Both the position numbers and the translations under genes were made by a program. A model generated the notes under the pieces. That model was not told where the DNA came from, searched no databases, and worked only from the letters and a program-made list of their open reading frames with translations. This document shows, in pieces, positions 1 through 5,758 of a stretch of 7,014 nt of DNA (position 1 is the first letter of the stretch; each line of letters starts with the position of its first letter). The DNA is from an uncultured Bacilli bacterium. Lineage in GTDB: Bacteria > Bacillota_I > Bacilli_A > RF39 > UBA660. The stretch covers positions 1-7,014 of the forward strand of contig CALVJF010000041.1 of the NCBI GenBank assembly GCA_944331885.1, written 5' to 3'.

Positions 1-185
1 ATGCCTTAAGTTATGTTATATTGGGAGAAGCTTATTATTATGGTGGTATGACTTATTACGCAGGAAATGTTTATGGGTTATCTGCTAGTGTATCTGCTAG
101 TGTTAGACCTGTATTTTATTTAAATAGCAATGTGGAATATAAAAGTGGTGATGGTTCTAAAGATAATCCGTTTAGAATAAATTAA
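1..185 (+). CDS. C-terminal fragment of a surface protein, paralogue of the gene at 5759-6973 (5' end outside window)
   Basis: The reading frame enters from the left (first full codon at base 3) and ends with TAA at 183-185, leaving about 60 residues. The tail reads SVRPVFYLNSNVEYKSGDG, then a short run ending NPFRIN. This matches the end of the protein encoded at 5759-6973, which has GVRPSFYLASEIAYKGGTG and then GNPMRLE. From a conserved glycine to the VRP motif both proteins have the same spacing (13 residues) but different residues. The fragment is rich in Tyr, Gly and Ser and fits the end of a lectin-like or DUF6273-like extracellular domain; that family name is my inference from the pattern. 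Codons are host-like (AGA, CCT, TTA). Since only the end is present, a signal peptide or domain order cannot be seen. A direct 12-base duplication lies inside it (79-102). Confidence 0.8.
   Translation, partial: ALSYVILGEAYYYGGMTYYAGNVYGLSASVSASVRPVFYLNSNVEYKSGDGSKDNPFRIN
79..102 (+). repeat. Perfect 12-bp tandem duplication inside the partial surface gene
   Basis: TATCTGCTAGTG occurs twice back to back (79-90 and 91-102). It is in frame (12 bp) and gives the repeated residues SASV-SASV directly before the conserved VRP motif. Such a short in-frame repeat could expand or contract by replication slippage and change the length of a surface loop. Confidence 0.85.
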
Positions 186-212
186 AAAATCGTATTTTGT
201 AATACGATTTTT
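185..212. terminator. Bidirectional Rho-independent terminator
   Basis: AAAAATCGTATT (185-196), a TTGT loop (197-200) and AATACGATTTTT (201-212) form a perfect 12-bp stem. It is flanked by A-runs and T-runs that give a U-tract in both directions. It lies directly after the stop of the partial plus-strand gene and overlaps the stop of the minus-strand uppP gene (TAA read from 213-211), so it can end both convergent transcripts. Confidence 0.9.
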
Positions 213-1020
213 ATCTAAAGTAAAATATAACAAATATGCCAACTATTAAACAATAAATGGAAAATTTCCAAAGACTACCTTTTTTAACAATATTTGATAA
301 CCACTGGTAAGCAAAGTAAGTAACGATACAAGAAGCAATAAATCCTAAAGAATAAGGTAGTAAAACGGTATTTAAAGTATTAGATTCAACTAAATCTAAA
401 ACTCCTAAACCCATTGCTGCTACAGAAACTGGAAAATATAACATAAAAGTATATTTTAAAGCAGTTTCTCTTTTTAATTTGCAAAGTAAGCAGCCAACTA
501 AAACAGTTCCACTACGACTTACACCAGGTAGTAAAGCAATCATTTGAATAAGGCCAATGATAATAGCATCTTTATAAGTGATATCATTGTCGTCTTTTTC
601 ACCTTTAATATTACGTACTATAAATAATATCAAAGCAGTAAAAAGTAATGCAACTCCAACTGCTTGAACATTAACAAAAGATTCAATTTTTTCTTTAAAT
701 ATAAATCCAGTAATACCAACAGGGATAGTACCAATAATAATTAATAAACAATATTTAAAATCATTATAAGTTATTTTTCTTTTATCTTTGTTAAATAAAT
801 AGGTAAAGAAATTTTTTATTAAACGAATGATATCTTTTCTAAAAATAAATAATATTGCAAGGAATGAACCAAAATTAACTATAGTTTCAAAGTTTAAATC
901 ATTAAACATATTAGTATTAAGCAATTCCTTAAAAATTAATAAATGACCACTTGAAGATATAGGTAAAGGCTCAGTAATACCTTGAATAATTCCTAATATT
1001 GTATATTTTAATGCTTCCAT
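211..1020 (-). CDS. uppP: Undecaprenyl-diphosphatase UppP (BacA family)
   Basis: This integral membrane enzyme dephosphorylates undecaprenyl pyrophosphate to the monophosphate. It recycles the lipid carrier for peptidoglycan and wall polymers, and in this family it contributes to bacitracin resistance. The 269-residue length is normal. The first family motif is at residues 13-26: Q13 and E17 form the (E/Q)xxxE signature, followed by PISSSGHL with H26. The second motif, PGVSRSGT, is at 165-172 and includes the catalytic arginine R169. Several hydrophobic helices follow, as expected. The ATG start is supported by AAAGGTG (bases 1032-1026 on the minus strand), five bases upstream. The gene is transcribed alone, divergent from the gene at 1077, and shares its terminator with the convergent partial gene. 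Glutamine in place of the first motif glutamate is allowed in the family. Confidence 0.96.
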   Translation of the reverse strand: MEALKYTILGIIQGITEPLPISSSGHLLIFKELLNTNMFNDLNFETIVNFGSFLAILFIFRKDIIRLIKNFFTYLFNKDKRKITYNDFKYCLLIIIGTIPVGITGFIFKEKIESFVNVQAVGVALLFTALILFIVRNIKGEKDDNDITYKDAIIIGLIQMIALLPGVSRSGTVLVGCLLCKLKRETALKYTFMLYFPVSVAAMGLGVLDLVESNTLNTVLLPYSLGFIASCIVTYFAYQWLSNIVKKGSLWKFSIYCLIVGIFVIFYFR

Positions 1021-1036
1021 ATAATCACCTTTATTA

Positions 1037-1065
1037 ATTATATAATATTTTATTCTAATAGGGAA
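1037..1065 (-). promoter_or_regulatory. Candidate uppP promoter with palindromic -10
   Basis: A perfect TATAAT lies on the minus strand at 1042-1037, about 17 bases before the uppP start codon. The -35 position at 17-bp spacing (1065-1060, TTCCCT) is poor. The -10 sits in the palindrome ATTATATAAT (1037-1046), so a TATAAT also reads on the plus strand toward the gene at 1077. Only the -10 is convincing. Confidence 0.35.
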
Positions 1066-1076
1066 TAAAATATTTT

Positions 1077-1304
1077 ATGAATAAGTTAATATTTTTAATT
1101 ATAGGAGTTATTTTAAGTAGTGTAGGATTATTATTTATGATTTTGTATCTTAATTTAATTTGTTTGGGGTATAGTTTTTTAGAATATGTAAAGGTTATAA
1201 GTAGTAGTTTTGAGTGTTGGTTGTTTATTATAGGGTTATTGATAATCTTTGGAGGGAGAATAAAGAATGCAATATTATTACAATTTAAAAGTAAATATAA
1301 ATGA
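1077..1304 (+). CDS. Small two-helix membrane protein, unknown function
   Basis: A 75-residue protein that I do not recognise. It has two hydrophobic segments, at about residues 4-28 and 47-62. The short linker between them contains two polar patches, and the C-terminus is basic (FKSKYK), which suggests both ends face the cytoplasm by the positive-inside rule. The start is uncertain: the only ribosome-site-like sequence before ATG 1077 is AGGGA at 1060-1064, which is 12 bases away. Its last 38 bases overlap the start of the YjbA-like gene, and the strong ribosome site of that gene lies inside this one, so the two are probably co-transcribed and perhaps translationally coupled. It stops with TGA, which supports the standard bacterial code. 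Without homologues it could still be a chance open frame. Confidence 0.6.
   Translation: MNKLIFLIIGVILSSVGLLFMILYLNLICLGYSFLEYVKVISSSFECWLFIIGLLIIFGGRIKNAILLQFKSKYK
1251..1256 (+). promoter_or_regulatory. Ribosome binding site for the YjbA-like gene, inside the upstream gene
   Basis: GGAGGG, ten bases before ATG 1267, fixes that start although it lies within the coding sequence of the preceding membrane-protein gene, giving a 38-base gene overlap. Confidence 0.8.
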
Positions 1305-1863
1305 AGAATTATATCAATTTTATGAATGGTTTAGTAATGATGTTGTAGAATTGTTAAAAAAAGTTCCAATGTATAAAATAAGTTTTAGAAATATGTGTAA
1401 AATGATTAATAATAAAGTAAAATTATTAAATATGCCGGAAGAGAATGATATATTATTTACTGATGGTTATAATTCATTATTAGTTGAATTTGATGATAAT
1501 GGTAAAGAATTAGGAATAAGTAAATTATTAATTAGTGATGAATTGGATGTAATGGAAATTGCTTATGATATGATGGAAGAATCAATAGATTTGGAATTAT
1601 TAGAAAAAAGAAATGCCCATATTTTAAGACAGGATGAAGTTATAAAAAGGTATTTATCTTTAGAATATAGAACTTTGTTAGAAGATAAAAATATTAATAA
1701 AATGAGTTTTTTATATTATGAAAGATTTATGAAAAAAAATAATGATTTAAATAAAATGTATCAGGATTTAATTAGTGATTTAAATAATGATATTTTAGAT
1801 ATACATTATGAATTATATAAAATGGTTATTTTGTCATATAAAAAAGCACTAAAAAGTGCTTAA
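1267..1863 (+). CDS. YjbA-like protein (UPF0736/DUF3603 family, tentative)
   Basis: A 198-residue soluble, acidic protein with no signal peptide or membrane segment. The N-terminal segment FYEWFSNDVVELLKKVP and the middle segment around ILFTDG and ISKLLISDE resemble B. subtilis YjbA as I remember it (FYEW..DD.IELL..VP, then a VTDG segment and a RQE-type helix). The later part (residues about 100-190) is mainly helical and charged. The family is about 250 residues in Bacillus, so this copy is shorter. Its function is unknown to me. Context supports the call: it abuts trpS, and yjbA is next to trpS in B. subtilis by memory. The two genes converge and share the four bases TTAA (1860-1863), each using part of it as its stop. 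The 3' end of this gene also carries the trpS terminator on the other strand. Confidence 0.6.
   Translation: MQYYYNLKVNINEELYQFYEWFSNDVVELLKKVPMYKISFRNMCKMINNKVKLLNMPEENDILFTDGYNSLLVEFDDNGKELGISKLLISDELDVMEIAYDMMEESIDLELLEKRNAHILRQDEVIKRYLSLEYRTLLEDKNINKMSFLYYERFMKKNNDLNKMYQDLISDLNNDILDIHYELYKMVILSYKKALKSA
1840..1861 (-). terminator. trpS terminator embedded in the end of the convergent gene
   Basis: Read on the minus strand, AAGCACT, a TTTT loop and AGTGCTT are followed by a run of T (plus-strand A-run at 1841-1845). This is a 7-bp hairpin plus U-tract suited to ending trpS. On the plus strand the hairpin is followed by AACGTTC with no T-run, so it should not terminate the YjbA-like gene efficiently. 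The whole structure lies in the last codons of that gene. Confidence 0.75.
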
Positions 1864-2840
1864 CGTTCTAGACCAATTTTGTGATAGACTTCTTTTAATT
1901 TAGCTTCTGCTAATTTTGTTGTTTTTTCTCGACCAGCATCAAGAACTTCATTAATTATATTGGAATTAATTATTTCTTGATATTTTTTTTGAATTGTTGT
2001 TAAAGTTGTTGCTACAACTTCAGCAACTTCTTTTTTTAGTGAGCCATAATTGTAATCTTGGAAATGTTTTTCTACTTCAGTAATTGGTATTTCTTTCAAA
2101 GATGAGTAGATTGTTAGAAGATTAGAAATTCCTGGTTTGTTTATTGGATCGTATTTAACTAAGTTATCTGAGTCTGTTACGGCGCTCATTATTTTCTTTT
2201 TGGCTGTTTCTGGTGGATCAAGTAATAAAATAGTTCCTTTGTAATTATCAGCTGATTTGCTCATTTTTTTAGTTGGAGCTTGTAAATCCATGATTTTAGC
2301 ACCGGTTTTAGGAATTAATGGTTCTGGTATTTTAAAAGTATTACCATATTTATTATTAAAACGAGTTGCAATGTCACGAGCTAATTCGACGTGTTGCTTT
2401 TGATCAATTCCAACTGGTACATAATCAGCGTCATAAAGGATAATATCAGCTGCCATAAGGATAGGGTAAGTAAATAATCCTACTGATACATTTTCGCCTT
2501 TGCTAGTTTTATCTTTGTATTGAGTCATACGACTTGCTTCACCCATGTAAGTTGTACATTCTAAAACCCAAGAAAGATTAGCATGGTACAAATTTTCTGA
2601 TTGTAAATAAATAGTATTGCGTTTTGGATCAATACCACAAGCTAGGTATAATCCAACGTTTTTTCTAATTCTCTCTTTTAATTCTTTAGGGTCTTGAGGA
2701 ACTGTAATAGCGTGTAAATCTGGAACAAAAAGGTAAGAATCATAATCCTCTTGATAATCTTTCATTTGTTTAATAGCACCAATAAGGCTTCCTAAAGTTA
2801 GTTCACCACTTGGTTTAAGACCAGTTAATGTTTTTTTCAT
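1860..2840 (-). CDS. trpS: Tryptophanyl-tRNA synthetase
   Basis: This class I aminoacyl-tRNA synthetase charges tRNA-Trp with tryptophan in the cytoplasm. Its 326 residues match the usual bacterial length. The ATP-binding HIGH-type motif is TLGS at residues 15-18, inside PSGELTLGSLIGA; TIGN or TLGN forms are normal for TrpRS. The MAAD motif at 129-132 supplies the tryptophan-contacting aspartate D132. GIDQKQHVELARDIATRFN follows at 144-162 and KMSKS is at 192-196. The C-terminal helical anticodon-binding part is complete. The ATG start is preceded by AAGGAAGTG (bases 2854-2846). Only about 60 bases separate it from the divergent lipoprotein gene, which is too short for a T-box leader, so tRNA-sensing regulation in the usual form is not seen here. 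Confidence 0.97.
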   Translation of the reverse strand: MKKTLTGLKPSGELTLGSLIGAIKQMKDYQEDYDSYLFVPDLHAITVPQDPKELKERIRKNVGLYLACGIDPKRNTIYLQSENLYHANLSWVLECTTYMGEASRMTQYKDKTSKGENVSVGLFTYPILMAADIILYDADYVPVGIDQKQHVELARDIATRFNNKYGNTFKIPEPLIPKTGAKIMDLQAPTKKMSKSADNYKGTILLLDPPETAKKKIMSAVTDSDNLVKYDPINKPGISNLLTIYSSLKEIPITEVEKHFQDYNYGSLKKEVAEVVATTLTTIQKKYQEIINSNIINEVLDAGREKTTKLAEAKLKEVYHKIGLER

Positions 2841-2859
2841 GTAATCACTTCCTTGTATA

Positions 2860-2888
2860 ATTATACATAAAAATAAAATATTTTTCCA
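2860..2888 (-). promoter_or_regulatory. Candidate trpS promoter
   Basis: TATAAT on the minus strand (2865-2860) is preceded, at 17-bp spacing, by TGGAAA (2888-2883), four of six matches to the -35 consensus. The -10 is part of the palindrome TATAATTATA (2856-2865), so a second TATAAT reads toward the divergent lipoprotein gene. Confidence 0.5.
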
Positions 2889-2915
2889 TAATAATAATAG
2901 AAAGTGGGTATTTTA

Positions 2916-3446
2916 ATGAAGAAGATATTTTTGATAATGAGTATTTTTTTATTATGTAGTTGTGGAATGAAATTAAGTGCTAAGGATGAAGCAATAAGAT
3001 ATTTAAATAAATATAAATATTTGGATGCAGAAATAATGAAAGAACTTGATGAAAATGTTGATAATGAAGATTTTACTGATGAGCAGAAAGAGCAATATAA
3101 AGATATATTAACTAGACAGTATAGTGATATGAGATTTGATGTAGTTAACGAAGAATATGTTGATGATCAAGCAATAATTACTGTGAAGGTTGTTGTATAT
3201 GATTTGTACAAAGTACAGGAAGATGCTAATGATTATTTAAATAGTCATCAAGATGAATTTATGACTGATGGAGAATATGATAAAAATTTATTTTTAAATT
3301 ATAAATTAGATAAAATGGAAGAGCAAAAAGATACAATTGATTATGAAATTAATATAGAATTGGAAAAAGATGATAAAGGTAATTGGGTTGTGCAACAACT
3401 AAGCGATGAAGATTTAGAAAAATTACATGGTATTTACGAAGGATAA
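2916..3446 (+). CDS. Small acidic lipoprotein, unknown function
   Basis: The start is placed at ATG 2916, giving 176 residues. A GTG at 2904 would add four residues but would overlap the ribosome site AAAGTGGG (2901-2908). From 2916 the N-terminus is an ideal lipoprotein signal: MKKIF, a hydrophobic core, then the lipobox LCSC with the lipidated cysteine at residue 16. The mature part is strongly acidic. It runs from an alpha-helical segment (about 22-65) into alternating beta-type segments (RFDVVNEEYVDDQAIITVKV and DYEINIELEKDDKGNWVV) and ends with an acidic helix. This layout suggests an NTF2-like fold, as seen in other small Firmicutes lipoproteins, but that is inference. It is monocistronic, with its own terminator, divergent from trpS and just upstream of the dacB-spmAB operon. 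Confidence 0.85.
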   Translation: MKKIFLIMSIFLLCSCGMKLSAKDEAIRYLNKYKYLDAEIMKELDENVDNEDFTDEQKEQYKDILTRQYSDMRFDVVNEEYVDDQAIITVKVVVYDLYKVQEDANDYLNSHQDEFMTDGEYDKNLFLNYKLDKMEEQKDTIDYEINIELEKDDKGNWVVQQLSDEDLEKLHGIYEG

Positions 3447-3449
3447 AAG

Positions 3450-3477
3450 TATTCCTATTGATAGGAATATTTTTTTT
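3450..3477 (+). terminator. Rho-independent terminator of the lipoprotein gene
   Basis: TATTCCTAT (3450-3458) pairs with ATAGGAATA (3461-3469), giving a 9-bp arm match with a practical four-base loop (TTGA). Eight T follow at 3470-3477. It begins four bases after the lipoprotein stop codon and separates that gene from the dacB operon. Confidence 0.92.
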
Positions 3478-3480
3478 ATA

Positions 3481-3508
3481 GTATTTTTTAAATATTATTA
3501 CATAAAAT
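3481..3508 (+). promoter_or_regulatory. Candidate promoter of the dacB-spmA-spmB operon, sigma-E-like
   Basis: CATAAAAT (3501-3508) differs by one base from the B. subtilis sigma-E -10 consensus CATACAnT as I remember it. GTATTTT (3481-3487) lies 13 bp upstream, where a sigma-E -35 (ATATT-type) would be. The B. subtilis dacB-spmA-spmB operon is sigma-E dependent, which makes this worth noting. In such AT-rich DNA a chance match is likely, and TATTAT at 3493-3498 could instead be a housekeeping -10. Confidence 0.35.
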
Positions 3509-3524
3509 TTTTTGAGGGATTATA

Positions 3525-4592
3525 ATGAAAAAAATTTTATGGTTATTATTACTTTTATTACCTATTAAAGTTTTAGGTATAAGTGCGGAGTCAGCTATAG
3601 TAATGGATGCTGATTCAAGAAGAGTTTTATATTGTAAAAATTGCGAAAAAGAAAAATTAATTGCTAGTACAACTAAAATCATGACTAGTGTTATTGCTTT
3701 GGAATATGGAAATTTAAATAAGGGTATTGAAGTAGGAGATGAAATTTTAAAGGCTTATGGGAGTGCTATATACATTCAAAAAGGCGAATTATTAACGTTA
3801 AAAGAATTATTATATGGTTTAATGTTAAGAAGTGGCAATGATGCAGCAATGACTATTGCAAAAGGAGTAACTGGTAGTATGGAGTCATTTGTTTATTTAA
3901 TGAATGTAAAAGTTAAGAGTTTAGGAATGAATGATACTTTTTTTTATAATAATCATGGGTTAGAAGAAAGTGACGGAAAAGGCAATATTTCTACAGCTAA
4001 AGATATGGCCATTCTAATGAGTTATGCAATGCGTAATGATATTTTTAAAGAAATAACAAGTACTAAAGAAATAACAATTAAATCTAACTATAAAACTTAT
4101 GTATGGGTAAATAAAAATAAGTTGTTAAAATTATATGACTATACTACTGGAGGTAAAACTGGATATACAGAGAAAGCTAAAAGAACTTTGGTTACTAGTG
4201 CTAGTAAAGATGGAAAGAATTTAGTAGTAGTAACTCTTAATGATGGAAATGATTTTAAAGATCATAAAGAGTTGTATGAAAAGTATTTTGAAGAATATGA
4301 AGTTTTAGAGGTACTTAATAAAAATGATTTTGTAGTTAAAGATTTAGAATTAAAAAATGGTAATATTTTAATAAAAAATAATTTTCAAATATTAGTAAAA
4401 GAAAATGATGATGTAAAAACAGAAATAGATTTATTAAATAAAGATAAATACAGTAATGGTGATGTTATTGGAAAAGTTAAGGTTTTATTAAATGATGAAA
4501 TAGTTCATGAAGAAAAAATATATTTTGAAGAAAATATTAATATTAAAAAATCTTTTTGGGAGAAAGTGTGGGATTTTATTAAATTTTGGTAG
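3525..4592 (+). CDS. dacB: D-alanyl-D-alanine carboxypeptidase (peptidase S11, DacB/PBP5*-like)
   Basis: A penicillin-binding protein that removes the terminal D-alanine from peptidoglycan stem peptides outside the membrane. It has 355 residues. A signal peptide occupies about residues 1-18. The three active-site motifs are present and well spaced: STTK with the nucleophile S48 and K51, SGN at 103-105, and KTG at 211-213. A beta-rich C-terminal domain follows (about 260-335). The end, KKSFWEKVWDFIKFW, is an amphipathic helix with four aromatics spaced to anchor the protein to the membrane face. C37 and C40 form an unusual CxxC just before the active site. The ATG is preceded by GAGGGA (3514-3519). 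spmA starts nine bases after its stop and its ribosome site overlaps that stop. The operon context favours the DacB role in modifying spore cortex over a vegetative DacA/DacF role, but sporulation in this organism is not proven. Confidence 0.93.
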   Translation: MKKILWLLLLLLPIKVLGISAESAIVMDADSRRVLYCKNCEKEKLIASTTKIMTSVIALEYGNLNKGIEVGDEILKAYGSAIYIQKGELLTLKELLYGLMLRSGNDAAMTIAKGVTGSMESFVYLMNVKVKSLGMNDTFFYNNHGLEESDGKGNISTAKDMAILMSYAMRNDIFKEITSTKEITIKSNYKTYVWVNKNKLLKLYDYTTGGKTGYTEKAKRTLVTSASKDGKNLVVVTLNDGNDFKDHKELYEKYFEEYEVLEVLNKNDFVVKDLELKNGNILIKNNFQILVKENDDVKTEIDLLNKDKYSNGDVIGKVKVLLNDEIVHEEKIYFEENINIKKSFWEKVWDFIKFW

Positions 4593-4601
4593 GGGGATTT
4601 A

Positions 4602-5177
4602 ATGATAAATTTTATATGGTTTTTTATGATTGCAATCAGCATTACTTATGCTTTATTAACAGGTAATATAAGTATTATAAACGATGAAATAATTAATAGT
4701 GGCAGTAAAAGTTTTTCTTTAATCTTAGAAATGGGGCCTTTAATAATATTATGGATGGGTATTTTAAAGATAGCGGAAAATTCTGGATTATTGGAAAAGT
4801 TTGCTAAATTATTAGAACCGGTTTTAAGAAAATTATTTCCTAGTGTTAAAAAAGATAGTAAAGCTTTAGGGTATATAGCTAGTAATATTGCTGCTAATAG
4901 TTTAGGATTAGGTAGTGCAGCAACACCTTTTGGTTTAAAAGCAATGGAAGAGTTGCAAAAAGAAAATAATCAGCCCGATACTGCTACTGATGCAATGATA
5001 ACTTTTTTAGTTTTAAATACAAGCGGTGTAACGATTATTCCAACTACAGTTATAGCTCTTAGAATGGCGAGTGGTAGTGCCAATCCTAGTGAAATAATAA
5101 TAACTAGTTTGTTAGCAACAATCTGCTCTAGTACAGCAGGATTGTTGCTAGATTATTATATAAGGAGGAAAAAATAG
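4602..5177 (+). CDS. spmA: Spore maturation protein A
   Basis: An integral membrane protein of 191 residues with the nucleoside-recognition (Gate) domain. Recognisable family motifs are NSLGLGSAATPFGLKAM at 99-115, and the run NTSGVTIIPTTVIALR at 139-154 followed by SGSANPSEII at 157-166. Several hydrophobic helices run through it and the C-terminus is basic (RRKK). In Bacillus, SpmA works with SpmB and DacB in spore core dehydration and heat resistance; the transported or sensed molecule is not established. AGGGGGA (4591-4597) overlaps the dacB stop codon and supports ATG 4602. Its stop TAG shares a base with the start of spmB (TAGTG). Confidence 0.95.
   Translation: MINFIWFFMIAISITYALLTGNISIINDEIINSGSKSFSLILEMGPLIILWMGILKIAENSGLLEKFAKLLEPVLRKLFPSVKKDSKALGYIASNIAANSLGLGSAATPFGLKAMEELQKENNQPDTATDAMITFLVLNTSGVTIIPTTVIALRMASGSANPSEIIITSLLATICSSTAGLLLDYYIRRKK
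5162..5168 (+). promoter_or_regulatory. Ribosome binding site that decides the GTG start of spmB
   Basis: AAGGAGG, eight bases before GTG 5177, is a near-perfect Shine-Dalgarno sequence located in the last codons of spmA. It supports the non-ATG start and the one-base overlap TAGTG. Confidence 0.85.
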
Positions 5178-5692
5178 TGATTTCGGATTACATTATTCCT
5201 TTATTTATATTATTAATAGTTTTTTATGGTATTTATAAAAAAGTAAATATTTATGATTGTTTTTTAGAAGGTGTAGGCGAAGGATTGAAAACAATCATAA
5301 ATATCATTCCACCATTAGTAGCGATGATTTTTGCAATAAATATATTGTTAAGTAGTGAAGTGATCACTTTTTTATTATCGGGATTTAGCAGTATTTTTGA
5401 AGCAATTAATATTCCTCAAGAAATATTGCCAATGGCAATATTAAGACCAATATCAGGAACAGCTTCTTTAGCAGTTTTAAGTGATATTTTAGTTAATTAT
5501 GGACCTGATTCTTTTATTGGAAGACTTGCTTCTACTTTACAAGGGTGTACTGATACAACTATTTATGTATTAGCTTTATATTTTAGTAGTATTAAGGTAA
5601 CTAAAATTCGTTATTCTTTAAAAGTAGGTTTATTTGCCGATTTAGTAGGAATTATAGCCAGTTTTATTATTGTCAAAATATTTTTTTTATAA
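5177..5692 (+). CDS. spmB: Spore maturation protein B
   Basis: A 171-residue membrane protein and partner of SpmA in the same Gate-domain superfamily. The family motifs are clear: LRPISGTASLAVLSDI at 89-104, GPDSFIGRLASTLQG at 109-123, then TDTTIYVLALYFSS and KIRYSLKVGLFADLVGIIAS. Hydrophobic helices lie at about 5-18, 43-60 and 152-170. It starts with GTG, which overlaps the spmA stop by one base, so translational coupling is likely. No terminator hairpin is visible in the 66 bases after the stop, so some read-through into the surface-protein gene is possible despite that gene having its own promoter. Confidence 0.95.
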   Translation: MISDYIIPLFILLIVFYGIYKKVNIYDCFLEGVGEGLKTIINIIPPLVAMIFAINILLSSEVITFLLSGFSSIFEAINIPQEILPMAILRPISGTASLAVLSDILVNYGPDSFIGRLASTLQGCTDTTIYVLALYFSSIKVTKIRYSLKVGLFADLVGIIASFIIVKIFFL

Positions 5693-5700
5693 CGCACAAC

Positions 5701-5729
5701 TTGTTTTTATTGATTAATAATGCTATTAT
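5701..5729 (+). promoter_or_regulatory. Housekeeping-type extended -10 promoter of the surface-protein gene
   Basis: TTGTTT (5701-5706), 17 bp, then TATTAT (5724-5729) with the extended -10 TGC directly before it (5721-5723). The start codon lies 30 bases downstream, with AGGAGG at 5746-5751. It is the best promoter by sequence in the window. Confidence 0.65.
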
Positions 5730-5758
5730 ATTTATAGATAAAAATAGGAGGATATCTT

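Noticed and set aside
2904..2915. GTG start for the lipoprotein, four codons earlier
   Set aside because: It overlaps the AAAGTGGG ribosome site, and the ATG at 2916 gives a standard MKKIF lipoprotein signal.
3488..3682. Minus-strand open frame of 64 codons
   Set aside because: It lies antisense over the dacB signal peptide and catalytic region, has no ribosome site and no recognisable features; it is a by-product of AT-rich sequence.
5681..5710. T-runs around the end of spmB as a terminator
   Set aside because: No hairpin with a stable stem precedes either T-run; the first is coding (Phe-Phe-Leu).
5717..5729. ATAAT-GCT-ATTAT inverted repeat before the surface gene as an operator
   Set aside because: The 5-bp arms are explained by the extended -10 element in AT-rich DNA; there is no further support for a regulator site.
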